A stretch of 64,000 bases of DNA from Chloranthus sessilifolius (lineage: Eukaryota; Streptophyta; Magnoliopsida; Chloranthales; Chloranthaceae). The DNA is taken from assembly GCA_021018995.1 (NCBI GenBank), contig CM037595.1, forward strand, positions 95,430,491-95,494,490. Reading direction: 5' to 3'. The position numbers and the translations under genes are program-made. Below the pieces are notes generated by a model, which worked only from the letters and a program-made list of their open reading frames with translations, had not been told where the DNA came from and made no database searches. Shown here one piece after another: positions 34,035 through 49,990 of the stretch (position 1 is its first letter; each line of letters opens with the position of its first letter).

Positions 34035-36555
34035 TTCACACATCAAGTCAACCTCTTGTCTTTTGTGGTCCTTAAGACTCTTAAACTTTGTGAAATTTTA
34101 AAGTCTTATAAATCTTGTGGTGCATGTAATTAGATGCATCTTACACCCTAGATTTTCTCAATGAAAATAGATGGTGTAAGATGGGTCAAATATTGGTCAA
34201 ATGAACCAAGGGCTAGGATTTGCTAGAAATTTATAAATTTTAATTTCTAATTTATAAAAATTAGAGATTTTAATTATAATTCCCCTTGGGCTTATTTAAA
34301 TATTGCAAGAATTGCTATGGTTCTATGCCAAACACAAACACATAGGCTCATGTGTTAATGCATCTAGGTGCTACTATTTTGTGGGTCTAAGTTTGACTCA
34401 ACACATCAAGCAATCTTATGATAATTTTCAAAATTTGATCCGCTGGCGATAATTATCTCATCACCACCAAAGGTCAGGCCCAATTCAGGTCAAACTTTCG
34501 TCAATGCAATATTTCGAGTAGATTTGGGGTATGAGATGTGGTGTGTGTCTCATCATTTTTTCTAACCATCCAATTAAATGGGGTGCCCTATAGGTGTCAC
34601 TACCAATAGTCAAATATCTATTGAATTAAGGTGGGAACCTCAAGAATTTTGGTAGATCTACCCTCAGGCACTCACTTGGCACTATCAGGTCACACCAGTG
34701 TTCAGTCAACATTTTTACCAACACAAAGACCCGGGGGCAGGTTTACACTCTTTAATCGCGATATCTGCCTCTATTAATGGTCGATCCTGGTTTCAAGAGA
34801 AAAAGATCCTTTCATTTTTTCTGTTTGTAGGAGGTGAGAAGATGGGCATTTAGGTCATTTCACATGACTTAAAAATTCTTTCTGTAGACACATTCGTCAG
34901 GAAAATTAGGCCGCTGGAGCTGGTTTCGGCCGCCGGAGTTGATTTATTGGGCAAATGGTCTAAACAAATGTTAGGCCACTGAAGCTAGTTTCGTCAGGGG
35001 TGAACTCGCCGTCGGAGCTGGTTTGAGTGGAGAAGACAACCAGGGGAGAGTAGAGTGTTGGGGGTGAACTTGCCGCTGGAGCTAGTTTGAGTAGAGATGA
35101 CAACCAAGGACAACTTTGTAAACTCACAAATCTACTTGCGTTGAGTATTTGAGATCTTACAGGTCTCTGAACTTCAAAAAAATGTTAAAACCTTTTTTTC
35201 TAAAACATTTAGGTTTTGTATTAAAACGTTTAGTTTCCAAGGTTGTTTTTCTGAAGTGTCCTTATTGATACCTCATACTTGTGCCATGTGGAAACACTAA
35301 CAAAGAATTTTAGTGTGAAAGATAGGGAAAAAAAACAAAGTCTATCTATAATTCAACACAGTCAAAGGCTATCATTTGTTCAATATATATCCACCGTCTA
35401 GAGTGTAGTCAAAGGAGAACAAATTCATTGCAACAAGATGTGTGGGGCAATACAAAAATTTGACCATGCTTTTGACCATAATCATTTTTTCATAGAGCAC
35501 ATGCCACATAGAACATAATTCTAATTTAATTTTTCGAAAATATTTGAGTATTATCTTACACATATTGTTCCACCATTTTCTTATAGAGTTTCATAGTATA
35601 ATCCATGAGTCTAATATCTAGTAAGTTAGCAAAAGTTTTGAATATCTCTTTTAAGTTTTATATAAAGGGGCAATAGCATTATTTCTTCTTTAATTTGACA
35701 TTTTTCTTATTCTCATGATCTTCTTAAACAAATACGTCAACTAGAAATTCTAGAAAAACATTAATCAATATAAACTTGTCATAGGAGGTTGCATTCATCT
35801 GGTCTTAATACTTTCACTTATTATTTTTATTATTGTTATTTTTATCTTTTCTAAAGCTGATTGAGTATCTTTTGCTTGCTTCAAATATGCTATTAATCAT
35901 CTCTGTTTGGTTCTCGTTCTTAACATCCTTACACGTTCTATGCTTAACGAGTCTTCAAATTCTTTCATCTATTCATTATTCTATCCCTTTCTCATTAAAA
36001 TTTGGTGATATTAATTTTTAAATCACTTATTTGATCAAACTCTAGAGTTTTCTTTTCCCTTACCTTAGTGCACTTGCTTTTTTCCTTGGTTCTCAATCTG
36101 GGTAAAACGTTGTCACATGCTTCATTTTCAATGTTACTCTTTGACTCTTTTGAATTCTCTGTTGTTATCTTCTGTCTTTCAATGTCTATTATATTTTCAC
36201 TACCTTTATTTTTACTCATATATATTTTTCATCCACTCTTATAAATGGGTGGATGTAAAAAATAAGTGGGTGGAAATAAGGTAAGACAGTGGTAATCGTT
36301 ATTTCCATCCAAGTGAGTGGATGGAAAGAGTTTGTGGGTGAAAATAAAGGTATTCTTTTATGTTTTTTGTTTATAGCCAAGTTTCCTTATGCACCACTCT
36401 CTCTCTCTCCTTTCGAGTCCACAAGTATCATTTTAGTTACCCATTTGATAGAATATTCACGCATATCATTAGAATCCATGGCCCAATTTTGTAATTTATT
36501 GGTTGATTAATTTATTTTTAAATGTTTAATATTCTCTTTTAAGGTTCCACCATTT
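33462..36555. other. Intergenic, AT-rich, no gene seen
   Basis: Contains a (CT)n tract at 33991-34036 and some short frames (33927-34133, 35833-36021, 35995-36219) with low-complexity or unrecognised products. The part near 34880-35110 repeats GCCGGAGCTGGTTT / GCTGGAGCTAGTTT phrases three to four times. The left part continues the repeat interrupted by the Athila element. Confidence 0.5.
33991..34036. repeat. (CT)n microsatellite
   Basis: Nearly pure CT run; it makes the Ser/Leu-repeat frame at 33927-34133, which is not a gene. Confidence 0.92.
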
Positions 36556-36877
36556 TAAGTGAGGTGACTTTAACATAGTAAGAGAAATATCTAGTACCAA
36601 CCACCATAGCTTCAACTTTTATGCTTTGGAATACTAATTTCATTTTTTTTCGTAACTGACCAACTTGAAGTGACGCTAAGTTAAAAAGTCGTAAATACCT
36701 CTAAAGTCTATAAAAAGTGATAAAACGAAGCTTTTCGTCTTGGACAGTTCTAAACACCTTAGCATCATTGACTGCATTGAATCCCATGACAACGAATGTT
36801 TTTCACCCTGATCTTCACATGATTGATCTTGAGATTATGGGCGCACAATCATATTGTTCATTTTACACAAAAATATG

Positions 36878-37090
36878 GAGCTCCTATAGAGGAGCACTGG
36901 AGCTCCTCGTGGGGAGCGATGAAGGTCCACTAAGGGAGCGTTGGAGATCCTCTAGGGGAGCGATAGAGCTCATTTACAGAAGTAATATCACTCTTATGTG
37001 ATAGCGATATCTCTTTCTTATGTAGGTGACATCGCTCCTCTATGGCAGAGATATCTCTCTCCTATGGAAGCGATATCGTCACTTCTTTGT
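36878..37090. repeat. 22-bp-pitch array of GAGCTC and GATATC palindromes
   Basis: The first half has GAGCTCCTATAGAGGAGCA-like units starting 22 bp apart (four in a row from 36878). The second half has GATATC or GACATC cores, again 22 bp apart (from about 36985, five units), alternating with GCGATATC and AGATATCTCT forms. Spacer bases such as TTATGTAGG or CTATGG vary. Confidence 0.8.
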
Positions 37091-37101
37091 GATAGAGATA
37101 C

Positions 37102-40345
<3,244 letters not shown>

Positions 40346-40690
40346 GATATCGCTTGAAGTCTAGTAATTCTATGCATTAATTTTTCCTTGTTTACCGTCT
40401 GATGGTATGCCTATGTCTCAAGATCAATCTTGTGGATGATAAGGATGAAAAATGATCTCTATCGTGAGATTCAAATCGGTCAATAATGCTAAGGCATTTA
40501 TAACTGAGTAAGACCAAAAGCTTAGTTCTATCACCTGTAACAAACCTTGGGGTATTTACGACATTTTAATTTAGATTTGCTTCAAGCTGATCATTTATGA
40601 AAAAGGTAAAATTATAGGTCCACAATTGGAAAAGGTAAAACAATGGTGGTTAATATTAAAAAAAATTCTCCAATAGTAACACCCTCCGTT

Positions 40691-42152
40691 TAAAAAGCCA
40701 TTAATTCTAATGGTAGTCAAATGAGTGCTTAAAGACTTTATTTTTAATGTATGAAATTTCGTTCACATCCTGTAGTCACGTGCATATGTGGACTGCTATA
40801 ATACACACCCATTGTAGACTATCTCTTCCTAAAAATCTCTCCTCTCCCTCTCTCCTCTTTCTCCCACTGTAAGTTTATAATGGAAGCTAACGATGTAAAA
40901 AAATTTAAATTCTAAAGTTTTGTTTAGCAAAGCTTTCATTCCGAAGATAACGAAAGGGTTTTTAAATTGACTTCTTGGAAAGTGCGGCCGTTTCAACATG
41001 GGGGTTTTAATTTTGTAGTGTTAAATAATGGAGAGCAGGTTTTATGCGGACAAAATGTAAGCAGGTTGATATCGCACAATGTACTTAATCATTATTAAAG
41101 TAAATTAAAATAAGTTGGTGTAATCATGTAACAAATATTTTTTATTTTTATAATTTTACTTTAATCTTGGATTTTAGCCCTTCGAGAATCAATGACACAT
41201 GTCATTACATCCCACATCCATCTGTCATGTTTTTTGCCTGTGAGAAAAGTACATATGTGTTCGAATCATTACCTCTTATATATGTAGGGGTACCTTATAT
41301 AATAATATATAAATTTGATGAGAGATCAAAACCGATCATGTTGGAGCAGTTTGAATGGGTCAAAATCGATGATTTTAGAAGTGCCCTTTCAATTATTTCA
41401 CTCCCTAGAAAATCCGTGTCTCCGTTCTTTTGACCACTTTAGTAGAGGGAAAATGATTAGAGCAACGCCCCTGGTGCAAGACACAAGGACAACTATAAAT
41501 TCTTCTTTTTAAAGATGCGTCTAACATTAGCTAGCCACTATTAGAGAATATTTAAAATATATTAAATTAATTTAGATTGATTGTGATTTTATTAGAGAGC
41601 CATTACTTGCACACGCTTTTTAAATGATTGTATCGGTTATACCAAATTTAAAAGAAAGACTTATAAGTTTCGCGATCTCTACTCTGTCAAAACACCATCT
41701 AAGCCGTTTGATTTAAAGAACATGATTTAAAGATATCAATTGCAAAAGATTAGAACAAAATATGATTTTTATTATTTAATTAAATGAAGTCAAAGGCTAT
41801 TATATAATTCAACTGTTGACAACAATAGATCATATGACAAGTATTGTATTTTGCTCTAATTTTATGTACCAGAGATCTATTGATCATGAACTTCAAATCA
41901 GACGGCTCATATTTCATTTTTACATATCACATGTCTCTAAAATACCAAGTCTTTCTTTAAATTCGATGCAATCACTTGAAACACGTGCAAGTAATTGCTC
42001 CCTTCTATTATTAGGAGTTGTGTTTTTTTTTTTTTTTTAGAGTTACCTTTAGATGATTATAAGCACATATTAAATTTTGAAGATGCGTATCAAAAAAGAA
42101 AAAATAAAATTTGAAGAGGCATATCTAAAAAGAATTTTTTTTTTGAAGAGGC
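40691..42152. other. Intergenic, no gene seen
   Basis: AT-rich sequence, short frames at 41167-41512 and 41816-42040 without recognisable domains. Confidence 0.55.
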
Positions 42153-44800
42153 CCAGTGTCACCACCTGAAATTCTACCCCATTTCGAGGGCCTAAAATTT
42201 TGAGTTATAACCCGCACATATCCCGAATATGCTAAGTGGACATACACTTAATCAGAGTTATCGTGCAAATCTGGTTCCACAAATCCGTGAAAGCCAACAC
42301 ATAAAAGTGGAATATATGACAATTATAAATGTCGAATAAATGTGATAAAATACGATAAATCCACTAATAAAATGTAATTAATGTCAGAAACCATAGTATC
42401 AACAATAATAATATAAAACCAACTCAATACCGAGTCTAGGAAAGTCAATATCCGACGCCCGGATCAAAATCAGTACCGTAGTCCTCCTGAAAATCAACAT
42501 CAACGTCGCCTTCTAAAGGCTTCTGAAAATCAACGTCCACCGGGTCCACGTACTCAGCACTAACTGGATCAAGATAGTCACCTGCAGCTGCTAGATTATC
42601 GCTGTTGTGGGTTGAGTTTACTCAGTCACATAAACTCAGTGGATACACCGCCAATCTACCTCATTCTACTCAGGTGCATTATGCGTGCATCATGTGAGTG
42701 ATAAACATAATATCTCAAAGAAATAAGAACAAAATAACAAAATCAAGTGCATATCGTAAGCTCATATTCTAATAATTAATAGAAGACCATAATCTAAACA
42801 CTCATATCCTAACATACCTTACCATATCTCATATCATATCATACCTCATAACATACCATGTCTTATTATTCATGGATATATGTCTATATATCGTATGAGC
42901 GTAATTAACATACTCATAAAATTCTAAACGACCTGTGTCAGAGTCGCTGCTCGAGCTACCATGTGAATAGGGCTGCAATCGAGCCGGGTCAAGCCCGATC
43001 TTAGGTCAGCTCTAACGCGGCTTTACCTTATACGAGCAGAGCTGGGATCGGCTCTAGGCTCTTCGTGCTCAAAAATTCCAAGCTCTAGCTCGGCTCTCCG
43101 AGCTCGAGCCGAGCTTCGAGCGAAGTATGTTCTATTATAAAAAATGAACTCAAAATAAAACTTGCGTGCCTTTTTAATAGATATTCTTTTGAATGACACT
43201 TATCATTTGATTTGTATCTCCTTGTTGGTTAATTTGATGGTCAAGAGATGGGTTTGAAAATTTTCTCAGATTCATATAGCATGATGAACATTTATGAAAT
43301 TAGATCAATTGAGTGAAGTCAGTGAGTGCATAACTCTTGAAATATGCTTGATAACCATTGTAATCTCTTAATAAAATATATAAGTCAAGATGAAAAATAT
43401 GGTAGATGAAAATACTAATTATTTTTAAAAAATATAAAATCATAAAAATGGTTTCACTAGTTTGATCTGATTCACTAGTCATCTCAGTTTACTCTCAAAC
43501 GGAGGTGATATTGAGAATCGTGAGTAAGAATAACAGTGGGTACTATATAATATATAAAGTGAAAATTAGGACAAGTGGAGACTAAAAGTTCCTATTTTAT
43601 CCTTCAAAGTAACCATTGAATAAACTTAAACGGTTACTTTGAAGGGTAAAATAGATCTCTCAAAGTTAATTATATATATATAAATCGAGCCATAGAGCCG
43701 AGCCGAGCCGGCCTTAGCCTGAGCTCGGCTCTGTTCATTCGAGCTACAAACTGCCTAGCTCGGCTCGGTTCTAGAGCCGAGTTCTAACGAGAAAAGCTCT
43801 TATTTTTTGAGCTGAGCCAAGTCGAGCCGAGTTGTCGAGCTGGCTCGGCTCTGTTATAGCCTTACATGTGAGGGTCAGCATAGTATCAATCATATCATAA
43901 CGCCCTCCATATCATATCATATCATACACCCCATCCAATCACAGGGGCAGCCGACGACTCATAACTCATAATGTCTCCCAGAGACATCCATTTTGACTGA
44001 AAGACGTTGTTGCCCTTACGGTGGTTACGCAAGAAACGACACGTACAGAGACTTACGTTCTTAATCTTTTACTGGCCTATACAACAGTATCTTATTATTG
44101 CACTCATAACTTATCTTATCTTCTCATCCTCATATCATAATATACCTCTAAGACCTAAATCCATAGCGAACACGGTGCGATAAGCTTCACAAATCACGCT
44201 TTTAAAGGGATGGGTTTCGTAGTAACCTGGATGTATTTCGTGTGGTAGTCCATACCATCATAAAGGTGTTAATCCATATATGAATGCCTACATTTTGAGT
44301 TCTGCATGACCATAAAAAGAGTCCCACCATGACTATGGTCTAAAGGTCTAAACCTCATAATTTAACTCATATCTTATCCTATCATATTAAAAGTCGACGT
44401 GATCAGGTCACCGTATATGCCATCATATACGAGATTATACTGAATTCGTACTCACCCTACTCGCTATGATGTCCCATACCACCATGAATTGTAAGACATG
44501 TGAATACGATATATTTCATGCTTCGATACCATTTCAATGAATCACCACATCAAAGCTTAGACATGATCTCATACACTCGCGTCATATGACTTAATATGTC
44601 CTTCACTCGTATCGTGATTAAAATAGAAATATAGAATCATCACACATACAAAAAGATTTTCATTCAAATTATTATTATATTTATACATATATTTATTTAC
44701 ATAATACACCAATAAATATAGGGTAAGGAAGTAATTGTGTATTTTTGATAACTTGAACGTCAGAGTTCGACTTTCACAAGGTATCAAATCTCTAATGCTT
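42153..44800 (-). mobile_element. Long LTR on the minus strand, right limit uncertain
   Basis: Begins on the plus strand with TGTCACCACCTGAAATTC, so on the minus strand it ends GGTGGTGACA. It contains the minus-strand phrase GAGTTTATGTGACTGAGTAAACTC, equivalent to the CTGAGCTAGGATGTAGCTCACCC signature of the solo LTR at 29954, and TCATATCATA repeats. No PBS or second LTR is visible. It hosts the hAT element at 42968. Confidence 0.5.
42968..43864. mobile_element. Non-autonomous hAT-type element
   Basis: Inverted ends TAGGGCTGCAATCGAGCC and, from the right, TAAGGCTATAACAGAGCC. The 8-bp flanks CATGTGAA (42960-42967) and CATGTGAG (43865-43872) form a near-perfect target duplication as in hAT elements. 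The subterminal regions are packed with GAGCCGAGC / GCTCGGCTC in opposite orientation, often seen in this type of plant hAT MITE. The interior (43140-43680) has no coding domain. Confidence 0.78.
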
Positions 44801-44931
44801 CGTGTTATTGAAGTGGTTGCGTTGAAGCGATAAAGTGATATAAATATAGTATACTATAATTAAATGCTCAAATTTAAAAGGTGTAATAATTATTAAATTA
44901 GGTAGATCACGACCATCGATCGAAACATTGA

Positions 44932-45195
44932 GTAATTAGAGTGCGTTAAGTTTTAATCGTGCAAGTTAATTGATGTTTGATCGAACGAGAGTCGATCGAT
45001 CGGATAAAATGTTCTATAATATAAGACCAATGAATTCGGAACAGGAGTCATACCAATGAATTCGGAACAGGAGTAATTAGAGTGCGTTAAGTTTTAATCG
45101 TGCAAGTTAATTGATGTTTGATCGAACGAGAGTCGATCGATCGGATAAAATGTTCTATAATATAAGACCAATGAATTCGGAACAGGAGTCATATC
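44932..45195. repeat. Direct tandem duplication of 141 bp
   Basis: GTAATTAGAGTGCGTTAAG starts at 44932 and again at 45073, and the copies stay almost identical to AATTCGGAACAGGAGTCAT. Junction detail: the phrase CCAATGAATTCGGAACAGGAGT occurs twice at the end of the first unit, so the duplication probably arose by slippage at that short repeat. Confidence 0.9.
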
Positions 45196-45491
45196 ATGTC
45201 TGTATATTAAAAGCAATTTTAATGATTGAAATAAGGTAACACTACAGTATTGTGGCTTATATAAAAGTATTATAAAATAAAAAATTATATAATACATAGT
45301 TAAATATAGGGTTTAGAGCCAACGCTTTACTATAATGTTCTATAATAAAAGTCTTTACTCTAATATAATATTATATAATATAAGCATTTACTTTAATATA
45401 ATATTATATAATATTAGCTTTCAAGATCAGTTGAGGTGTCAGACTTTATTTAATTATAAGACAGAACCCAAGCTCAATCAGTGGGTCAAGG

Positions 45492-45717
45492 TCCAACATT
45501 AAATGGGTGACGGTCCAACATCAGATGGGTCAAAATCCAACATCATATGGACCGATGTCTAACATCAAATGAATCAAGATCGGTCCAACATTGATGTTGG
45601 GCCGATGTCCAACATCAGATGGGTCACAGTCCAACATTAGATGAGTCGCAGTCCACAATCAGATGGGTCTCGATCCAAAATCAAATAGGTCTCGGTCCAC
45701 AAATCTCATGGGCTAGG
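45492..45717. repeat. 22-bp minisatellite with a near-palindromic core
   Basis: About ten units of TCCAACATCAGATGGGTCACAG type; most are exactly 22 bp, two are a few bases longer. The core CATCAGATG is a palindrome around a central A. Units vary at the last four bases. Confidence 0.85.
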
Positions 45718-45898
45718 TTTTTAGACTGCATGTGCATCCTACCCATATGATGGCTGAAACCTGTCAACCTCTCGGTACTATAGGCCCATTCCATCCAGAC
45801 TATCCAGTCTATTGGGCATGGATGATAAATCAACAAATAGATCGATATTGATCCTCGAACTAATATAATCACTAGAACGGTATTTTTTAATAAATTTG

Positions 45899-45901
<3 letters not shown>

Positions 45902-45936
<35 letters not shown>
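45902..45936. repeat. (AT)n microsatellite
   Basis: Pure AT run. Confidence 0.95.
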
Positions 45937-45941
<5 letters not shown>

Positions 45942-46121
45942 TTATTTTTATTTTAAAAAAATTGGATGTAACCCTAAGTTTACATCCAAAAAACACCATG
46001 TAATTTGGATCAACAAGTGCCAGAGAATGATCGGCAGCCATTCATTTTATTTTTTTTCTAGCATTTAGGCACTTAAGTTACATGGTGGAGATGGCGTTTC
46101 TGTTGAATATATGATGTATCC

Positions 46122-46820
46122 TGTTAGAACAATATGTTCGGGTTGCAAAAGAAGATAAAGATCGGTTCGAGGCACGTTAAATATCGTTGTCTTTAAATCG
46201 AGATTTGCCCCTACCACTATGATCTAGTGGTCACCAATAGGTTACCGGCAAATTAGTTCCAAGATACAACGAACCGGCGATGTCATAGTGATCGGATCGA
46301 CGGTGAATCATCACGCAAACTGTAACACCAAAAACTAAAGTTTTAACTCGAGAAGGAAAGCTTAAACAAGTGAGAAGAAATTTCATGAAAATATACAAGG
46401 CACTAAAAATGAGGGGTCATAGGCCTTTTATAGATAAACAGTAGGTGTAACCGAACGAATATATTTGTTGCATATAACTGAATGGTTGGATAAGACATAT
46501 TCGTTTAAAAAATAATTGAATGATTTAAAATTCAAATGGGCGGTTACACACTTGTTCAAAAGTTTAATTAAATTCGTGCGTTTATCTCGTTCTCCCGACC
46601 CGACTTGACTCGCCTTTGCTCTGCTTGGCGCATGCCACAAGGTGTGACTGATGGGTTGCATAGTGATGGAAGCTACAAAATTCGGTGCCCCCTGGGTGAA
46701 GGCTACAAGCCTTGAGCTAAGACAATGATATATAAGCCAAACCCAAAAAAGAGTTTACACGATGTGGGACAAATCCCAATTTCAAAAGCTTATTTTTTTA
46801 AACCTTTAAAATATCCAACA
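46122..46820 (-). repeat. 3' LTR of the copia element
   Basis: 699 bp. A TATA-like CTATAAAAGGCC lies on the minus strand at about 46421-46432. It differs from the other LTR by an insertion around 46580-46630 and scattered substitutions. Confidence 0.92.
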
Positions 46821-46920
46821 ATCCCCCACTATTTTAAAGATTTAAAATTAAAAAAAAAAAAAAATTAAAAAAAAAATTAAATAAACAATCCCCCACTATT
46901 TTAAAGATTTGAAATAGAGT
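46821..46920 (-). promoter_or_regulatory. Polypurine tract, duplicated
   Basis: AATCCCCCACTATTTTAAAG (plus strand) occurs at the LTR border (46820-46839) and again about 67 bp away (46887-46906), separated by an A-rich stretch. Only the copy touching the LTR can have been used in the last cycle. Confidence 0.7.
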
Positions 46921-47435
46921 AACGCTAAAAAAATATGCATAAATAAAAATGTCTTACAGACTTGAATTTTCACTTTAGTGAAAATAATTTAAAATTTATC
47001 AAGATCTTTAGTGAAACTAAGTTTTGAACTAATGATCTTATATGACAAATCGGAATTATTTCACACATATTTCACATATTTTGGTGTTCAATAAAAGGTT
47101 GGCACATTTAGGCCCTATGCTAGTACCCTGGTTTTCGTAAGTGTTTATGAGATAAAGCCAAGTCTCATTGAAAGCGGCTCCACCTTCATACTTATATAGG
47201 CAGACCTATAAGAGATATCCCTGTAACTGTAACATCTCAACACGTAGTGTTATAGGACTGTTAAGAGCAATGCTCTACCTCCCCTTATCCATTACAGGTG
47301 AAACACTACCCTTCCTAGGGTGTATATGAGATTTATTTCTCATCAATGTAGTATCATTTTGCTGCCACGGATTTACAACTTGTTTTTCCCTTTGAACCTA
47401 AACATTGATTAAACAAATATTAGGTAGGGTTTCCA

Positions 47436-48884
47436 TCATAAGTAGCTGTTTAGGTTTAATGGCTTTAAACCCATCCCGATTGAAGTTTTATTAATCTCAT
47501 CTCTGCCAAGGCTTTTAGTAAATGGATCTACCAGGTTTTCTGCAGACCTGACCCCAATTACTGAGATTACTCAATCTCTAAGTAATTGTTTTACATAGCT
47601 ATGTCTTAGACCAATGTGTCTATTTTTGCCATTATACGTTTGACTATAAGCCTTTGATAGTGTTGCTTCACTGTCACAATGTATAGAGATAGGTGACAAT
47701 GGTTTAATCATATTTAGAATTTATAGTAGTAAATTTCTTAACCATTCTGCTTCTTTTCCACTTGCCGCTAAGGCAATGAATTTCGATTTCATAGTGGAAT
47801 GTGTGATGCAAGTCTGCTTCTTTGATCCCCATGAGATCGCAGCACCTCCAAAAGTGAATATCCATCCACTTGTAGACTTTGATTCTTCTGAACCAGATAT
47901 CCAACTTGCATCGCTATATCCTTTTGAAACATGAGGATATCCAGAAAATTATAAACCATAATTAATAGTACCCTTTAAATATCTAAAAGCATGTGAAATT
48001 GCATTCCAATGAACAGAACTAGGGTTACTTGTAAATCTATTTAACTTATTGCAAATGTGATGTCTGGTCGTGTACAATGCATTGCATACATAAGGCTACC
48101 AAGAACCCTTGCATTCTAACTGTTGCACACATCGTCCATCATTTTTAGTCAATTTAAGATTAATATCTATAGATGTATTGGCAGATTTCAAATTAAAATA
48201 ATTAAATCTTTTCAAAATCTTTTTAACATAATGCGATTGAGTTAAAGGTAATGTATTTTCATTTCTTATAATTTTGATTCCCAAAATTACATCTGCTTGA
48301 CCCATGTGTTTCATGTTAAAAGATGAACTTAAGAAGTTTTTAGTTTCTAAAATAACTTCTAAATTAGTTCCAAAAATAAGTAAATCATCTACATAAAGAC
48401 ATATAATAACACCATTATTATGAGAAAATTTATAATACATACATTTGTCGGCTTCATTAGTTTTGAATCCAAAATTAGTAATAGTATTATCAAACTTTTC
48501 ATGCCACTGTTTTGGTGCTTGTTTTAGCCCATATAGAGATTTAATATGTTTACAAACTTTCTTTTCTTGTCAAGGTAGAACAAATCCTTCTGGTTGTTCC
48601 ATATAGACCTCTTCTTTTAAATCACCATTTAAAAAAATAATTTTAACATCTATTTGATGGATTTGTAACCTATGTATAGAAGCTAAGGCAATTAGAAGTC
48701 TTATAGTCGAAATTCTTGCAACGGGTGCATAGGTGTCAACATAATTAACACTTTCCTTTTGTCTATATCCTTTGGCAACTAATCTTGCCTTAAATTTTTT
48801 TATAGTTCCATCTGTTCTAAGTTTTCTTTTAAATATCCATCTACATCCTATGGGTTTAGATCCTTCTGGTAAGTCTACTAATTT
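47436..48884 (-). pseudogene. Reverse transcriptase and RNase H of copia pol, broken
   Basis: After a TGA at 48885-48887 (position of a conserved Trp), the same frame reads the reverse transcriptase: GSKPIGCRWIFKRKL, FKARLVAKGY, then IDVKIIFLNGDL and the catalytic Y-V-D-D of CLYVDDLLIFG at about 48375-48400. A further TGA lies at 48570-48572. A frameshift near 48110 leads to RNase H with [11 protein letters not shown] and [13 protein letters not shown]. The usual E in ST(M)ESE is Lys here. The end is TGA at 47436-47438, after KTSIGMGLKP. Confidence 0.9.
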
Positions 48885-49990
48885 TCATATTTTGTTTCCC
48901 ATTATTGAATTAATTTCATCACTGATAGCTTCTTTCCAAAAAGCACTATCTCTAGATTTCATTGCGTCGTTAAAAGTGATAGGATCATCGTCTACATTTA
49001 TAAATAAATATTTCTTAGTACTTTTGGTCCTATTTTCTTCAATCAAATAGATATAATAGCCTTTTGAAAGACTAGTTTCAAATCGTTGACGTTTACTTCG
49101 TCGAGGTTCAATGATGACCTCTTCATCACTTGAAGATTCAATAACTTCTTTAGATTTAGAAGATTCTCTATTTTCATAAGTTTTACTTTCAATATTTAAT
49201 TTATTAGTTAGAGTAGTAAACTTAGATTCATAGAATATAGCATCTCTAGATTCTATTATAGTATTTTTATCGATGTTATCATTAGATTCCATAACTAAAA
49301 ATCTATAAGCTTTACTATTTTGTGCATAGCCAATAAATGTACACTCAATAGATCTAATCTCTATCTTAGGTCTTTTAGGATCTACTAATCTAACAAGTGC
49401 CCTACATCCCCACACTTTAAAATAGCTTAGACTAGGTTTTCGATTCTTCCAAAGTTCATATGGTGTAGTTAAACTTTTCTTATGTGAAATTCTATTCAAA
49501 ATACGAGTAGCAGTTAATAAAGCTTCAGCCCATAAATTTTTATCGAAATTAGCATTAACTAACATTGCATTAGTCATTTCTACTAATATTCTATTTTTTC
49601 TTTCGGCAACACCGTTTTGTTGCGGCGTATAAGGAGCCGTCACCTCATGACGAATTCCATGAATTTCACAGAAATCGGAGAATTCATTTGACATGTATTC
49701 TCCACTCCGATCAGATCTAATAACTTTTATTCTTTTATTTAATTGATTTTCTACTAATGCTTTATAAATCTTAAATTCTTCAAAAGCCTCATTTTTAGTA
49801 TTTAATAAATATATATGAGCATATTTTGAAAAATCATCTATAAAAGTTATAAAATATCGTTTTCCTCCTCTAGTAGGAACATTGTTTAAATCACAAATAT
49901 CGCTGTGTATTAAATCTAATAAATATGAATTTCTAATAACACTAAGAAAATGTTTTCTAATAATTTTAGTCTTAGCACAATACTACAAGC
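48885..49990 (-). pseudogene. Integrase of copia pol, broken at its start
   Basis: Open frame from about 49990 down to TGA 48885-48887; ATG at 49694 lies inside the core and is not a natural start. The catalytic triad can be seen: Asp in LIHSDICDL, Asp in VIRSDRSGEY and Glu in NGVAERKNR. YELWKNRKPSLSYFKVWGCRA, typical of copia integrases, follows, then a Ser/Glu-rich linker with RRSKRQR to the reverse transcriptase. The zinc-binding HHCC part upstream is frameshifted near 49985. Confidence 0.92.

Noticed and set aside
33927..34133. Ser/Leu-repeat frame
   Set aside because: Translation of a (CT)n microsatellite.
42153..46100. Definite right border and target duplication for the minus-strand LTR
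   Set aside because: A GTTACA near 46073 was considered, but its flank does not match the bases left of 42153; the border is left open.
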